Positions 40,303 to 49,783 of a stretch of DNA of 64,000 nucleotides are shown here, piece by piece (the first letter of the stretch is position 1; every line of letters begins with the position of its first letter). This stretch comes from Pectobacterium atrosepticum. GTDB lineage: Bacteria > Pseudomonadota > Gammaproteobacteria > Enterobacterales > Enterobacteriaceae. The notes beneath the pieces were generated by a model, which did not search any database, was not told where the DNA came from, and saw only the letters and a program-made list of their open reading frames with translations. Position numbers and translations under genes: made by a program. Where the stretch lies: contig CP036163.1 in assembly GCA_019056595.1 (NCBI GenBank), positions 4,216,001-4,280,000 of the forward strand. Reading direction: 5' to 3'.

Positions 40303-41340
40303 ATGAGTTATTCATTACAAAAGTCGATGGTGGCGAAAGTCGTTGGCTTATCACTCGTGATGTTGCTTGCGGCTTGTTCCAGCGATCAGCGCTATAAGCG
40401 TCAGGTCAGTGGCGATGAATCCTATCTAAAGGCACCAGCGCAACATGTGCTGAATACGCCTGCCGGGATGATTTTACCGGTGCAGAACGGGGATTTTGAT
40501 ATACCGCCAGTTACCCTGAATGGTGCAGTTGGCAAAGAGCTGGATATTCGTCCTCCAGTGCAGCCATTGGCTTTGTTGAATGGTTCCCGTACCCAAACCT
40601 CAGGTGATACGGCAACGCTGTTGTTAGAAAACAGTGCGCAAAACAGCCAGATCTGGTCTCAGGTTATCCGCGTGCTGCAAGACAACGCGTTTACCATTGC
40701 CAACCGTCAGGATGCCAGCCAAACGCTGACGACCGACTGGATCTCATGGCCGCGTGAAGATGAAAACGTTCCGTATCAGGGCCGTTATCAGATTTCTGTG
40801 CAACAGCAGGGTTACCAGGTTGCTCTAATCGTGAAACTGCTGGGCTTACAACTGAACGGTCAGCCAGTGACGACGAGCGATCAGACGCAGCGCTACGCTG
40901 GCCTGATGCTGAATGTCCTCAGTAATGGTCTGGACTCTCAGGCAACGGCACGCGAAAATGCGCTGGCAAACCGCACCATTGGTTCGCTGGACGTGCAGAG
41001 CGGTGCGGATGACACTGGTCTGCCGCTGCTGATTGTGCGCGGTCCGTACACTGTTGTGTGGGATCGTCTGCCTGTCGCGTTGGACAAAATCGGCATGAAG
41101 GTTAACGATCGCAGCCGTCCGCAGGGTTCTGTTTCTGTGACGTATCGAGCACCAAGCGGCGGAACCTGGGATGATCTGGGCGCGAAAAACCCTGAACTGC
41201 CTAACGGCGATTACAAATTGCAGGTCGGCGATTTAGATAACCGCAGCAGTCTGCAATTTATCGATTCCAAGGGGCATACGCTAACCCAGTCGCAGAACGA
41301 TGCACTGGTGGCCGTATTCCAGGCGGCGTTCAGTAAATAA
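40303..41340 (+). CDS. bamC: Outer-membrane assembly lipoprotein BamC
   Basis: Lipoprotein subunit of the BAM complex for beta-barrel insertion. The lipobox LLAAC places the acylated cysteine at residue 25. The N-terminal unstructured segment ([16 protein letters not shown]) that binds BamD is conserved, and the C-terminal helix-grip domain ends [17 protein letters not shown]. At 345 residues it matches the family. It is probably cotranscribed with dapA. Confidence 0.95.
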   Translation: MSYSLQKSMVAKVVGLSLVMLLAACSSDQRYKRQVSGDESYLKAPAQHVLNTPAGMILPVQNGDFDIPPVTLNGAVGKELDIRPPVQPLALLNGSRTQTSGDTATLLLENSAQNSQIWSQVIRVLQDNAFTIANRQDASQTLTTDWISWPREDENVPYQGRYQISVQQQGYQVALIVKLLGLQLNGQPVTTSDQTQRYAGLMLNVLSNGLDSQATARENALANRTIGSLDVQSGADDTGLPLLIVRGPYTVVWDRLPVALDKIGMKVNDRSRPQGSVSVTYRAPSGGTWDDLGAKNPELPNGDYKLQVGDLDNRSSLQFIDSKGHTLTQSQNDALVAVFQAAFSK

Positions 41341-41350
41341 CGCATAAAAC

Positions 41351-41373
41351 AAGGGTCGGATTATCCGGCCCTT
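41351..41373 (+). terminator. Terminator after bamC
   Basis: A 9-bp stem (AAGGGTCGG pairing with CCGGCCCTT through one G-U pair) with a 5-base loop is followed by CTTCATT. It lies 10 bp after the bamC stop. Confidence 0.7.
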
Positions 41374-41483
41374 CTTCATTCAACAATATCTACCCGAATT
41401 GGCGGGCGCTATCGGCAAGCGTTCGGGGAAGCGTTAAATATCGGGTCGTATTTTTTGACCCTCACTGTGTGGAGTAATTAAAG

Positions 41484-42197
41484 ATGCAAAAGCTAGCTGA
41501 GCTGTATCGTGGAAAGGCGAAAACCGTCTACACCACCGAAGATCCCGATCTACTGGTGCTGGAATTTCGCAATGATACATCAGCAGGAGACGGTGCGCGC
41601 ATTGAGCAGTTTGACCGTAAAGGGATGGTGAATAACAAGTTCAACCATTTCATCATGAGCAAACTGGAAGAAGCCGGAATCCCAACCCAAATGGTGAGCC
41701 TGCTGTCTGACAATGAAGTGCTGGTGAAAAAACTGGAGATGGTGCCGGTCGAGTGTGTCGTGCGCAACCGCGCGGCGGGATCGCTGGTAAAACGTCTGGG
41801 TATCGAAGAAGGTATCGAGCTGAATCCGCCGTTGTTCGATCTGTTCCTGAAAAATGATGCCATGCATGACCCGATGGTGAACGAATCTTACTGCAAGACG
41901 TTCGGTTGGGTGAGCGAAGAGAATCTGGCCCGCATGAAGGAACTGAGCTACAAAGCGAACGATGTGCTGAGCAAACTGTTTGGCGACGCCGGGCTGATTC
42001 TGGTCGACTTCAAGCTGGAGTTTGGTCTGTTCAACGGTGAAGTGGTGCTGGGCGATGAGTTTTCACCAGACGGTAGCCGCCTGTGGGACAAAGAAACGCT
42101 GAACAAAATGGATAAAGACCGTTTTCGTCAGAGCCTCGGTGGCTTGATTGAAGCGTATGAAGAAGTTGCGCACCGTATCGGCGTAAAATTAGACTAA
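41484..42197 (+). CDS. purC: SAICAR synthetase PurC
   Basis: Adds aspartate to CAIR in purine synthesis. The 237 residues begin [16 protein letters not shown] and contain [15 protein letters not shown] and [11 protein letters not shown], all conserved. GTGGAGTAATT precedes the start. No convincing PurR box was found immediately upstream. Confidence 0.97.
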   Translation: MQKLAELYRGKAKTVYTTEDPDLLVLEFRNDTSAGDGARIEQFDRKGMVNNKFNHFIMSKLEEAGIPTQMVSLLSDNEVLVKKLEMVPVECVVRNRAAGSLVKRLGIEEGIELNPPLFDLFLKNDAMHDPMVNESYCKTFGWVSEENLARMKELSYKANDVLSKLFGDAGLILVDFKLEFGLFNGEVVLGDEFSPDGSRLWDKETLNKMDKDRFRQSLGGLIEAYEEVAHRIGVKLD

Positions 42198-42216
42198 CTG
42201 CGCAATCGTTTACGTT

Positions 42217-42256
42217 CAGGCCGCCAGTCGGCAATAGGCTGGCGACCTGAATGTTT
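42217..42256 (+). terminator. Probable terminator after purC
   Basis: An imperfect stem (CAGG and CGCCAG with their complements, one C-A mismatch) with an 11-base loop ends in AATGTTTT, 19 bp after the purC stop. Confidence 0.45.
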
Positions 42257-42397
42257 TAACTATTTTCCTTTCAGAAAACGCCCTTTTATTCCTCATCTTT
42301 GCCTGCGTGATTTGCTGGTCTGCCCCTTATCTCGATTAATGTTATCATCGCGGTTTGCTTAACGCGCAACCTGACTACTTTCGACAGACTCGAATCC

Positions 42398-42850
42398 ATG
42401 GCTTACATCGATCCAACATTGTTAATTCTGCTCGTCCTGGCGGGGCTGGGTATCATCAGCCACAACATGACCGTCACACTGGCGATTCTGGTGCTGCTGG
42501 CGATACGTATCACACCCTTAAACAGCTATTTCCCGTGGGTAGAAAAATACGGTCTGAGCATCGGTATCGTCGTTCTGACGATTGGCGTGATGGCACCGAT
42601 TGCCAGCGGAAAAATTACCGCCAGTGAAGTGATGCATTCCTTCCTGCATTGGAAATCCCTGCTGGCGATTCTGATTGGTGTCGCCGTGTCCTGGCTTGGC
42701 GGACGTGGTGTGTCGCTAATGAGCAATCAACCCTCCGTTGTGGCGGGGCTGCTGGTGGGAACGGTCATGGGCGTGGCGCTGTTTCGCGGTGTGCCAGTCG
42801 GGCCGTTGATCGCCGCAGGGCTACTTTCTCTGCTGATTGGCAAGACCTGA
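42398..42850 (+). CDS. DUF441 membrane protein, YeaL-like
   Basis: Inner-membrane protein of the DUF441/UPF0756 family, similar to E. coli YeaL, whose function is unknown. The 150 residues hold four to five hydrophobic segments separated by short loops, with [20 protein letters not shown] and a glycine-rich end ([15 protein letters not shown]). In E. coli the gene between purC and tmcA is ypfJ; here that gene is absent and this one occupies the gap. It lies 17 bp before tmcA. Confidence 0.85.
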   Translation: MAYIDPTLLILLVLAGLGIISHNMTVTLAILVLLAIRITPLNSYFPWVEKYGLSIGIVVLTIGVMAPIASGKITASEVMHSFLHWKSLLAILIGVAVSWLGGRGVSLMSNQPSVVAGLLVGTVMGVALFRGVPVGPLIAAGLLSLLIGKT

Positions 42851-42867
42851 CTGAGCTGGCGCGTGTG

Positions 42868-44973
42868 ATGATATTGCGTGATTTTCTCCACAGCCAACAA
42901 CAGCAGCAACGCTATGGTATCCGACGATTGCTGGTGCTGAGCGGTGAGTCGAGCTGGTGTGAAGAGCAGGCGATGGTGCTTAGCAGCCAGTCAGCTGGCG
43001 ACTGGCTGTGGGTTAGCGAACACGCACCTGACTCCGTCGCCTCGTTGCCAGCCAGTCGTGTTCGGACGCTGCTAGGGCGAGAGTTTCATCACGCGGTGTT
43101 TGATGCGCGCAGCGGCGTGGATGTCGAGGCGCTGGCGATGCTGTCCGGCACGCTACGGGCCGGGAGCTGGCTGATTATGCTGGTTCCGTCGTGGCAAGTG
43201 TGGTCGACGCTGCCGGATGAAGACAGCCTACGCTGGAGCGAGCACGCACAGCCGATTGCTACTCCGCACTTTATTCAGCATTTTCAGCGGCAGTTGCTGG
43301 CCGATGACGATGTGGTTCTCTGGCAACAAGGTCAGCCGTTGGTGATTCAGCCACTGGCTGTAAGATCCGACTGGCAGCCTGCGCAGGGCGAACCGACTGC
43401 GCGACAGCAGCAGATCCTGCATGAACTGAGTGCCGCAGAATCTGGCGTATTTGTGATTACCGCACCTCGCGGGCGGGGAAAATCGACGCTGGCTGGAATG
43501 CTGACGCAGCGTAGTCGTGGAACCTGTTGGATCACTGCACCTTCCCGTTCGGCGACGGATATTCTGCAACAGTACGCGCGCAGCGATGCGCCATTCTGGG
43601 CACCGGATGCGTTGTTGGCATACTGCCGCCTTCATGGTGCACCTGATGTTGATTGGCTGCTGATTGATGAGGTTGCTGCGATTCCGTCTTCTGTATTGAC
43701 TGCGCTGTTGCCCTATTTTCCCCGTATTTTAATGACCACGACGGTGCAGGGGTATGAAGGCACGGGACGGGGTTTTCTGCTTAAGTTTTGTGCGGCATTG
43801 CCGCAGTGTCGCGTATTTTCACTGGACGATCCTCTGCGCTGGGCCGCTAATGACCCGCTGGAACGCGTGTTGGATCAGGCGCTGCTGTTCAACGAACCTG
43901 CCTCTCTTCATTTTCCGCTGAATCCCACTGATGGCGCACTGACTCTGCCCTCTGCCAAACTGGATATTCGAACCGAATGTGCCGACGACTGGCTGACACA
44001 TCCCGAACGCCTGACGTGGTGCTATGCGCTATTGTGCAGCGCACATTACCGTACCTCGCCGCTGGATTTACGCCGTCTGATGGATGCACTGGGCATGCAT
44101 ATTGTCAGTGCACAGGTGGCGGGTGATATTCGTGGCGTGTTGTGGCTGGTGGAGGAAGGCGGGCTGTCTGATTCACTGGCTCATGACGTTTGGGCTGGCA
44201 GGAGGCGACCGCGCGGTAATTTGGTGGCGCAATCGCTGGCGGCGCATGCTGGCCTGTGGAATGCGCCGACGCTGCACGCGCGTCGCGTAAGCCGGATTGC
44301 GGTTGCCTCGTCATCTCGCCGACAGGGAATAGGGCGAGCATTAATCGCAGATCAGACTCGTGAGGCACAAAAGCAGGCGCTGGATTATCTGTCGGTTAGC
44401 TTCGGCTATCAGCCAGATCTGTGGGCGTTCTGGCAATCGTGTGGGTTTCAATTGGTGCGTATCGGCAGTCATCTTGAGGCCAGCAGCGGCTGCTATAGCG
44501 CGATGGCGGTACTGCCGCTGAGTGAGGCCGGGCATAAACTGGCGCAGCAGGGAAGCCAGCAATTGGCGCGCGACTGGCACTGGCTACAACGCATGATTCC
44601 GCTGAGCCTCGCGCTGCCACAGACGGAAAATACGGATCTGGGTACAGAGAATATTGAACTGAATGACGACGACTGGCGTGAGCTGGTGGGATTTGCGTTT
44701 GCGCATCGGCCTATGGAGGCGAGCTTCGCTGCGATCTGTCGTCTGCTGATTCACACCTCGTTGCCGCTGCCTGCGCTACGTCTGTTGGCGGAAACACCGG
44801 GTGAAGGCGAACAGACGGCTGCTACGTTAGGGCTAACGGGCAAGAAAGCGCTCCTGAAACGCTGGCGAGAAGAAACCGCCAATGCGCTAATCGATCTCGA
44901 TGCGCAACGCGGTGAGCGCTGGCGGCTGTGGGTGCTTCCTGACGATGCAGCGGAGGATGCGCTTCATCCCTGA
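42868..44973 (+). CDS. tmcA: tRNA(Met) cytidine acetyltransferase TmcA
   Basis: Makes N4-acetylcytidine at the wobble base of elongator tRNA-Met using acetyl-CoA and ATP or GTP. The RecD-like helicase domain has the Walker A TAPRGRGKSTLAG and a Walker B-like DEVAAIPSSVL. The GNAT domain follows around RVSRIAVASSSRRQGIGRAL. The frame opens far upstream through the previous gene, but ATG 42868 (or GTG 42865) aligns with the E. coli start and gives 701 residues. In E. coli ypfH follows; here 14 kb intervene. Confidence 0.94.
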   Translation: MILRDFLHSQQQQQRYGIRRLLVLSGESSWCEEQAMVLSSQSAGDWLWVSEHAPDSVASLPASRVRTLLGREFHHAVFDARSGVDVEALAMLSGTLRAGSWLIMLVPSWQVWSTLPDEDSLRWSEHAQPIATPHFIQHFQRQLLADDDVVLWQQGQPLVIQPLAVRSDWQPAQGEPTARQQQILHELSAAESGVFVITAPRGRGKSTLAGMLTQRSRGTCWITAPSRSATDILQQYARSDAPFWAPDALLAYCRLHGAPDVDWLLIDEVAAIPSSVLTALLPYFPRILMTTTVQGYEGTGRGFLLKFCAALPQCRVFSLDDPLRWAANDPLERVLDQALLFNEPASLHFPLNPTDGALTLPSAKLDIRTECADDWLTHPERLTWCYALLCSAHYRTSPLDLRRLMDALGMHIVSAQVAGDIRGVLWLVEEGGLSDSLAHDVWAGRRRPRGNLVAQSLAAHAGLWNAPTLHARRVSRIAVASSSRRQGIGRALIADQTREAQKQALDYLSVSFGYQPDLWAFWQSCGFQLVRIGSHLEASSGCYSAMAVLPLSEAGHKLAQQGSQQLARDWHWLQRMIPLSLALPQTENTDLGTENIELNDDDWRELVGFAFAHRPMEASFAAICRLLIHTSLPLPALRLLAETPGEGEQTAATLGLTGKKALLKRWREETANALIDLDAQRGERWRLWVLPDDAAEDALHP

Positions 44974-45005
44974 AACGCATCGTTATGGATAGGCAGACTA
45001 CGGTA

Positions 45006-46271
45006 TCAGTTCAACTGTGATTTGAAGGCGGGCGCACGACGAAGTAATTCCCACAGCGTTTCCTGCAAGGGGATTTTCTGCGCTTCTGACAGCTGCGAGT
45101 AGCGCTGATAAAATGCATCCTCTTTCGCGGAAAAATCCGGGTTTTCCTGAAGCCATTGTTCACGTAGCGCGGTAATTTGCTCATCCGTTAGCTTTTTGCT
45201 CGGCGTGGCGTCTTCCTGTGCCTGAAACCAGCGGAAGCGCTTATCTGGCGTTGCGCGTTCTTCTCTGCTCCATCCGTCTTTAATTTGCAGGATCTGCGCC
45301 AGCGCGAAGCCAAGAGTGGTACTGATGCTGCGCCAGCTATCAGCGTCGGACGCGGCAGGCGGCGGCGATAGGCTGGCGAGTATTGTGGCAATATTCTTTT
45401 CCAGGCCCAGTTCGGTAGCCGCTTTTTCTTCCCAGCTTATTGCCTGCTGATGCAGTGCCGTCCATTCGCTTTCTGCCACGGCTTCACCCGCTAACAGCCG
45501 TGAAATTGCCTGAACCCACTGCTGACGCAAGCCGTCTACGGTTTCATCTACCAGCCAGTCAGACCACGGATTTCCTTCGTGACTTAACCAGTGGTGCAGC
45601 CATTGCAGCGCAACGCCATCTACCGTTTTTCCCGGAGCGAGAGCCGCAAAGAGGGCATCAACCTGTTCTGGTGTGGTGCTCGGCAGTTTTTCCAGCAGCA
45701 GGCCGAGCGAGGCCGGTAATCCGGTGATGCGTTCAAAGATGCGAATGTCTGCATTGTGCGCTAGCGCAGCAGAGACTGAGCCTTTGTTGTCCTGCCAGTA
45801 GGGGGAAAATGCGTGTTCGATATTACCGTCCGCCGCATGCTGACGTAGCCGCTGGTGGAGGAATGTGTGCAACGAAGCATCACCATAGAACGTGCTCCAC
45901 GTAACGTGAGTGTCTGCCAGCGGCTGTGCGGTGTTCTGTATCGCAATCTCGTGCGATTCCAGCCAGCCGCGTAGCTGCGCCAGCGTTTTCACACCGATCT
46001 GCCGTGAAATCTCCTGCCCATTTTTAAACAGCAGCAGCGTAGGAATACCTCGTACCCCAAAACGCTGCATGAATGCCGGATATTGCTCCACATCCAACTT
46101 GGCGACGGTTAGGTTGTCTGGCGTGTTATCGGCAATCGTGTTTAGCAGAGGAGCTAGCGTTTTGCACGGCTGGCACCAGGGTGCCCACAGGTCGAGCAAA
46201 ATGGGCTTGTCACTGTTATTGAGCAACGTATCCAGCGAGGTGTCGCTGGCAGTAATGATGGCGTCTGACAT
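45006..46271 (-). CDS. Thioredoxin with large C-terminal region of unknown function
   Basis: The first 110 residues are a thioredoxin domain with the redox motif WCQPC (Cys33, Cys36), a variant of WCGPC, and the cis-proline loop GIPTLLLF. The remaining 310 residues are rich in charged and helical sequence and were not recognised. The N-terminal layout recalls CnoX/YbbN, but that protein has another active-site motif and about 280 residues. There is no signal peptide, so it is cytoplasmic. It is the last gene of a unit with TldE-like and TldD-like proteases, 66 bp after the latter. The start is ATG 46271 after GGAG. Confidence 0.8.
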   Translation of the reverse strand: MSDAIITASDTSLDTLLNNSDKPILLDLWAPWCQPCKTLAPLLNTIADNTPDNLTVAKLDVEQYPAFMQRFGVRGIPTLLLFKNGQEISRQIGVKTLAQLRGWLESHEIAIQNTAQPLADTHVTWSTFYGDASLHTFLHQRLRQHAADGNIEHAFSPYWQDNKGSVSAALAHNADIRIFERITGLPASLGLLLEKLPSTTPEQVDALFAALAPGKTVDGVALQWLHHWLSHEGNPWSDWLVDETVDGLRQQWVQAISRLLAGEAVAESEWTALHQQAISWEEKAATELGLEKNIATILASLSPPPAASDADSWRSISTTLGFALAQILQIKDGWSREERATPDKRFRWFQAQEDATPSKKLTDEQITALREQWLQENPDFSAKEDAFYQRYSQLSEAQKIPLQETLWELLRRAPAFKSQLN

Positions 46272-46337
46272 GGTGTCTCCGTTCAGAGAAAATAGTGAGT
46301 AAGTTGAGTAGGGGGCAGTGAACCGTGACAACACGGC

Positions 46338-47783
46338 TTACTGTGAGCCGCCTACGGTCATGTTGTCGATACGAAGCGTTGGCTGGCCGACGCTGACGGG
46401 CAGGGATTGGCCTTCTTTGGTACAGGCGATATTGCCGTCATCCAAAGCCAAATCGTTACCCACCATCGCGACGTGCAGCAATGCTTCTGGCCCGTGACCA
46501 ATCAGCGTGGCACCTTTAACCGGGCGGGTGACGCGTCCGTTTTCAATCAGGTAGGCTTCGGTGGTGGAAAAGACGTATTTCCCGCTGCTGATATCAACCT
46601 GCCCGCCGCCGAAGCCGACGGCGTAGAGGCCGTTTTTGACCGATGCGATCACTTCTTCGGCTGGATATTGTCCTGCCAGCATGTAGGTGTTGGTCATGCG
46701 CGGCAGCGGTAGCGCAGAGTAGGAAGCCCGACGCGCGTTGCCCGTCAGGGCGGTATTCATCAGTCTGGCGTTGAGGCTGTCCTGTAAATAGCCGCGCAGG
46801 ATGCCGTCCTCGATTAATGTCGTGCACTGTGACGGTGTGCCTTCATCGTCCACATGCAGCGAACCCCGCCGGTTGGCGAGCGTGCCGTCATCCACGACGG
46901 TAATGCCCGGCGCGGCAACGCGTTCTCCTAACAGACTAGAGAATGCGGAACTGCCTTTGCGATTAAAATCGCCTTCCAGCCCGTGCCCGATAGCTTCGTG
47001 CAGCAAAATGCCGGGCGAACCTGCACCAAGGATCACGCTGTAAGTTCCTGCTGGCACCGGGCTGGCGTCCAGATTATTCAGCGCCTGATCGACAGCCTGA
47101 TTAACCCACTGGCTGACCGTCTCGTCAGCAAAGAATCGGTAGTCGAGGCGTCGCCCACCACCGCTGGAACCATTCTCCCGACGACCCTGCTGTTCGACGA
47201 CGACATTGATGACCAGATTCACCAGCGGGCGAACGTCGGTGGCGAGCCGACCGTCATGTCGGGCGATCAGAATGGTTTCGTGTGAAGCATTCAGGTAGGC
47301 CGTGACCTGCGTCACGCGGGGATCGCGGGCACGCGCCTGTCTGTCGATCGAGAGCAGAAGCTGACGTTTATGTTCTTCGGTTACGGCAAGTAAAGGATTG
47401 TCTGACGGATAAAGCGCGGTCGTGCCGTGCGGCAGCGACGCGGGTAGTGCCACACTGGCGGTCTGTCCCCGACGACTGATTTCTCTTACGGTATTGGCTG
47501 CTTGCAGAATAGCCTGCGGGCGGAGGTCATTGGTGTAGGAGAACGCCGTTTTCTCGCCGCTGACGGCGCGGACGCCAACGCCCTGATCGCGGCTAAATCC
47601 TGTTGGGCGCACAATGCCGTTTTCTAACTGCCAGCCTTCCTGCTGGCGGCGCTGAAAATAGAGATCGGCATAGTCCACCTGACGCTGCATGATGTGGTTC
47701 AGCGCGTGCGTTATCTCCGTCGTTTCCAGCGAAAATGCCGACAGCGCAGGTGAGACTCCCGCTCTGGAAGCGTGTATTGCCAT
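46338..47783 (-). CDS. TldD-like metalloprotease paralogue
   Basis: Zinc metalloprotease subunit of the TldD/TldE type, which in E. coli processes microcin B17 and cleaves unfolded peptides. The metal motif HEAIGHGLEGDFNRKG is intact near residue 265. The C-terminal KEGQSLPVSVGQPTLRIDNM matches TldD. Its 481 residues equal E. coli TldD, but identity looks moderate by eye. The location differs from that of E. coli tldD, so I take it as a second, specialised copy. It follows the TldE-like gene by 34 bp. The start ATG at 47783 has AGGA upstream; the frame is open to 47846. Confidence 0.9.
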   Translation of the reverse strand: MAIHASRAGVSPALSAFSLETTEITHALNHIMQRQVDYADLYFQRRQQEGWQLENGIVRPTGFSRDQGVGVRAVSGEKTAFSYTNDLRPQAILQAANTVREISRRGQTASVALPASLPHGTTALYPSDNPLLAVTEEHKRQLLLSIDRQARARDPRVTQVTAYLNASHETILIARHDGRLATDVRPLVNLVINVVVEQQGRRENGSSGGGRRLDYRFFADETVSQWVNQAVDQALNNLDASPVPAGTYSVILGAGSPGILLHEAIGHGLEGDFNRKGSSAFSSLLGERVAAPGITVVDDGTLANRRGSLHVDDEGTPSQCTTLIEDGILRGYLQDSLNARLMNTALTGNARRASYSALPLPRMTNTYMLAGQYPAEEVIASVKNGLYAVGFGGGQVDISSGKYVFSTTEAYLIENGRVTRPVKGATLIGHGPEALLHVAMVGNDLALDDGNIACTKEGQSLPVSVGQPTLRIDNMTVGGSQ

Positions 47784-47817
47784 GATAATGATCCTGTTTC
47801 TGTGACGCGATGTGGGA

Positions 47818-49182
47818 TTACTGCCCGGCGATCTGCATCTCTTCAATCAATAGGGAACCGCAGGAGAGATTGCCCTGCGTGTGGATGTCCGCTCCGAGCG
47901 CGACACAGTGCAGGAGCAGCGTTTTCAGGTTGCCTGCAATGGTGATTTCTTCGACCGGATACTGAATTTCGCCGTTTTCGACCCAAAAGCCCGCCACACC
48001 CTGCGAATAGTCGCCCGTCATTGGATTCAGTCCGTGCCCTAGCAACGTGGTGACCAGCAGTCCTGTGTGCATCTGGCGCAGCAGCGCTGGCAAGTCATCG
48101 CCAGCGCGACTCTGGTTGCTGCTGACGCTCAGATTATAGGCTCCACCTGCGTGTCCGGTCGTCGTGAGCCCCAGGCGTCGAGCGCTGTAGCTTGAGAGAA
48201 AATAGCCTTGTGCAATGCCGTCGTGGATGACATGACGCGGAGCAGTTGCGACGCCTTCAGCATCGAAGCAGGCGCTGGCCAGTGCGCCGGGAATAAACGG
48301 ATTTTCATACAAGCTCAGGTGCGGTGCAGTGATGGCCTCACCGAGGCACTGACCCAGAAATGACGTGGATCGATAAAGCGCCGCGCCGCTCAGCGCACCG
48401 ACCAAATGATGAATCAGGCTGTGCGCCACGGGGGCCTCAAACAGCACTGGACTGCGGCGGGTTGAGAGTTTTCGTGCACCTAGCTGTGCCACCGCACGTT
48501 GCGCGGCGGTATGTCCGATAGCCTCTGGCGAGGCCAGCAGCGACGGCGCTCTGCCGGAGGTGTGCCAGAAACCCTGCTGACGTTGCGTATCGTTACGCGC
48601 AATCGCATGGCTCCACAGGGTGTGTAACGATGTTGGGTAACCTGCCGAAAAACCGGCAGAGTTCGCCAGAATAAAGTCTCCCTGCTGCGAGGTGATTTCC
48701 GTGCTCTCGCTGTAGCCATGTTCATGTGTGGTATTGGCGGCCTGCTCGGCGCGCAGCGCCAGCGACAGCGCTTGCTCAACCGTCAGCGTATCGGCGTTGT
48801 GAAGCGCAAGATCGTAAATATTACGGGCGAAATGCTGTGCTTCCGGCAGACCGCTACACGGATCCTCATCGGCATATTTTGCCAGCGTGCTAGCGGCATC
48901 AACGGCATCCTGCAACGCTTCCTTGCTAAACAAGGTCGAAGAAACGGTGCCTGCGCGCTGGCCGAAGTAGACCGTAACGGACAGGAAGTTGCTTTGGTTT
49001 TGCGTCAGCGTATCAATATCGCCGTTCCTGACGCGGATCGTACGGCGGTTTCCCTGCGAGATGCTGACGACTGCCTGACTCGCGCCTTTTGCGGCCGCGA
49101 AGTCCAGCACGTCTCCGGCCAGCGACTGAAGCGTGTCGGTCTGCGGCGTAGCAAGAACGGGGGATTCATCAAGAGAAGGCAT
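47818..49182 (-). CDS. TldE/PmbA-like protease subunit paralogue
   Basis: Partner subunit of the TldD/TldE heterodimer; TldE lacks the metal-binding HExxxH motif, and none is seen here. Family features are GLPEAQHFARNIYDL, the substrate-binding segments near YNLSVSSNQSR, and TTLLGHGLNPMTGDYSQGVAGF cut here as GLNPMTGDYSQGVAGFW. Its 454 residues fit PmbA/TldE. It is the first gene of the TldE-TldD-thioredoxin unit and is preceded 36 bp upstream by the motif shared with the tonB and receptor units. Confidence 0.9.
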   Translation of the reverse strand: MPSLDESPVLATPQTDTLQSLAGDVLDFAAAKGASQAVVSISQGNRRTIRVRNGDIDTLTQNQSNFLSVTVYFGQRAGTVSSTLFSKEALQDAVDAASTLAKYADEDPCSGLPEAQHFARNIYDLALHNADTLTVEQALSLALRAEQAANTTHEHGYSESTEITSQQGDFILANSAGFSAGYPTSLHTLWSHAIARNDTQRQQGFWHTSGRAPSLLASPEAIGHTAAQRAVAQLGARKLSTRRSPVLFEAPVAHSLIHHLVGALSGAALYRSTSFLGQCLGEAITAPHLSLYENPFIPGALASACFDAEGVATAPRHVIHDGIAQGYFLSSYSARRLGLTTTGHAGGAYNLSVSSNQSRAGDDLPALLRQMHTGLLVTTLLGHGLNPMTGDYSQGVAGFWVENGEIQYPVEEITIAGNLKTLLLHCVALGADIHTQGNLSCGSLLIEEMQIAGQ

Positions 49183-49217
49183 TATTCGGTATCCATGCGT
49201 GACAGTGTTCTACTCAT

Positions 49218-49247
49218 GATGTGCAACGAAGAAAGAAAAGCGTCACC
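49218..49247 (-). promoter_or_regulatory. Shared motif, copy A (before TldE-like gene)
   Basis: In the direction of the gene this reads GGTGACGCTTTTC, a spacer, then TCGTTGCACATC. It matches copy B at 26 of 30 positions, and an A-tract lies upstream in both. It is a candidate ECF-sigma promoter or operator for the protease/thioredoxin unit, ending 36 bp from the start codon. Confidence 0.75.
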
Positions 49248-49346
49248 GCACGCCGAAACTTTTTTTACGCTGAGGAATTTGGATGATGGAGAAGATGATG
49301 CGCTCTGATGCTGGCGAGGCTTTCAGCACCAGAGCGAAAGAGGAAG

Positions 49347-49769
49347 TCAGGGGGCTTTGACGGGTTGCAGGACGAAATCGATTTTGCTCAGGCCACGCTG
49401 CTGGGCATTCGTCATGACATACGCTACCCGACCATATTCGACGGCCTGATCGGCAAACAGCCGTATATTCGGGTGAGTGCCTTCGGCTGAGGCCGCATCG
49501 AGTTTGGCGATCAGTTGGGCATCATCGACCGCTTCTTTATTCCAGTTAATTTGTCCGGTTGCGGTAATCGCGATATCCACAGCTTGTGGATCTTTTTTGA
49601 TTTTTTCGACGCTGGCGCGCGGTAGATCCACTTTGACGGCGTGATTAATGACCGGCAGGGTGATCATGAACACGATCAGCAGCACCAGCATGACATCGAT
49701 AAACGGCGTCATGTTGATGTCGTTAAGCAGGGCGTCTTCCTGACTTTCAAACGGGGATGACATACTCAT
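49347..49769 (-). CDS. exbD: ExbD-type biopolymer transport protein
   Basis: Proton-channel subunit that energises TonB. The single membrane helix near residues 21-43 carries the essential aspartate in NMTPFIDVMLVLLIVFM, followed by a periplasmic domain. Its 140 residues match the family. It follows the exbB gene by 14 bp. The start may be 49769 or the ATG two codons in. It is dedicated to this cluster judging by position; a housekeeping copy elsewhere cannot be excluded. Confidence 0.93.
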   Translation of the reverse strand: MSMSSPFESQEDALLNDINMTPFIDVMLVLLIVFMITLPVINHAVKVDLPRASVEKIKKDPQAVDIAITATGQINWNKEAVDDAQLIAKLDAASAEGTHPNIRLFADQAVEYGRVAYVMTNAQQRGLSKIDFVLQPVKAP

Positions 49770-49783
49770 GGCTATGTTCCTCT

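Noticed and set aside
41425-41445. Possible PurR box before purC
   Set aside because: GGCAAGCGTTCGG keeps the left half only; several fixed positions of the right half do not fit.
49283-49360. Possible 25-residue peptide gene on the plus strand between exbD and the TldE-like gene
   Set aside because: Considered as a precursor peptide for the TldDE pair, but it overlaps the exbD end, lacks a ribosome site and shows no leader/core pattern.
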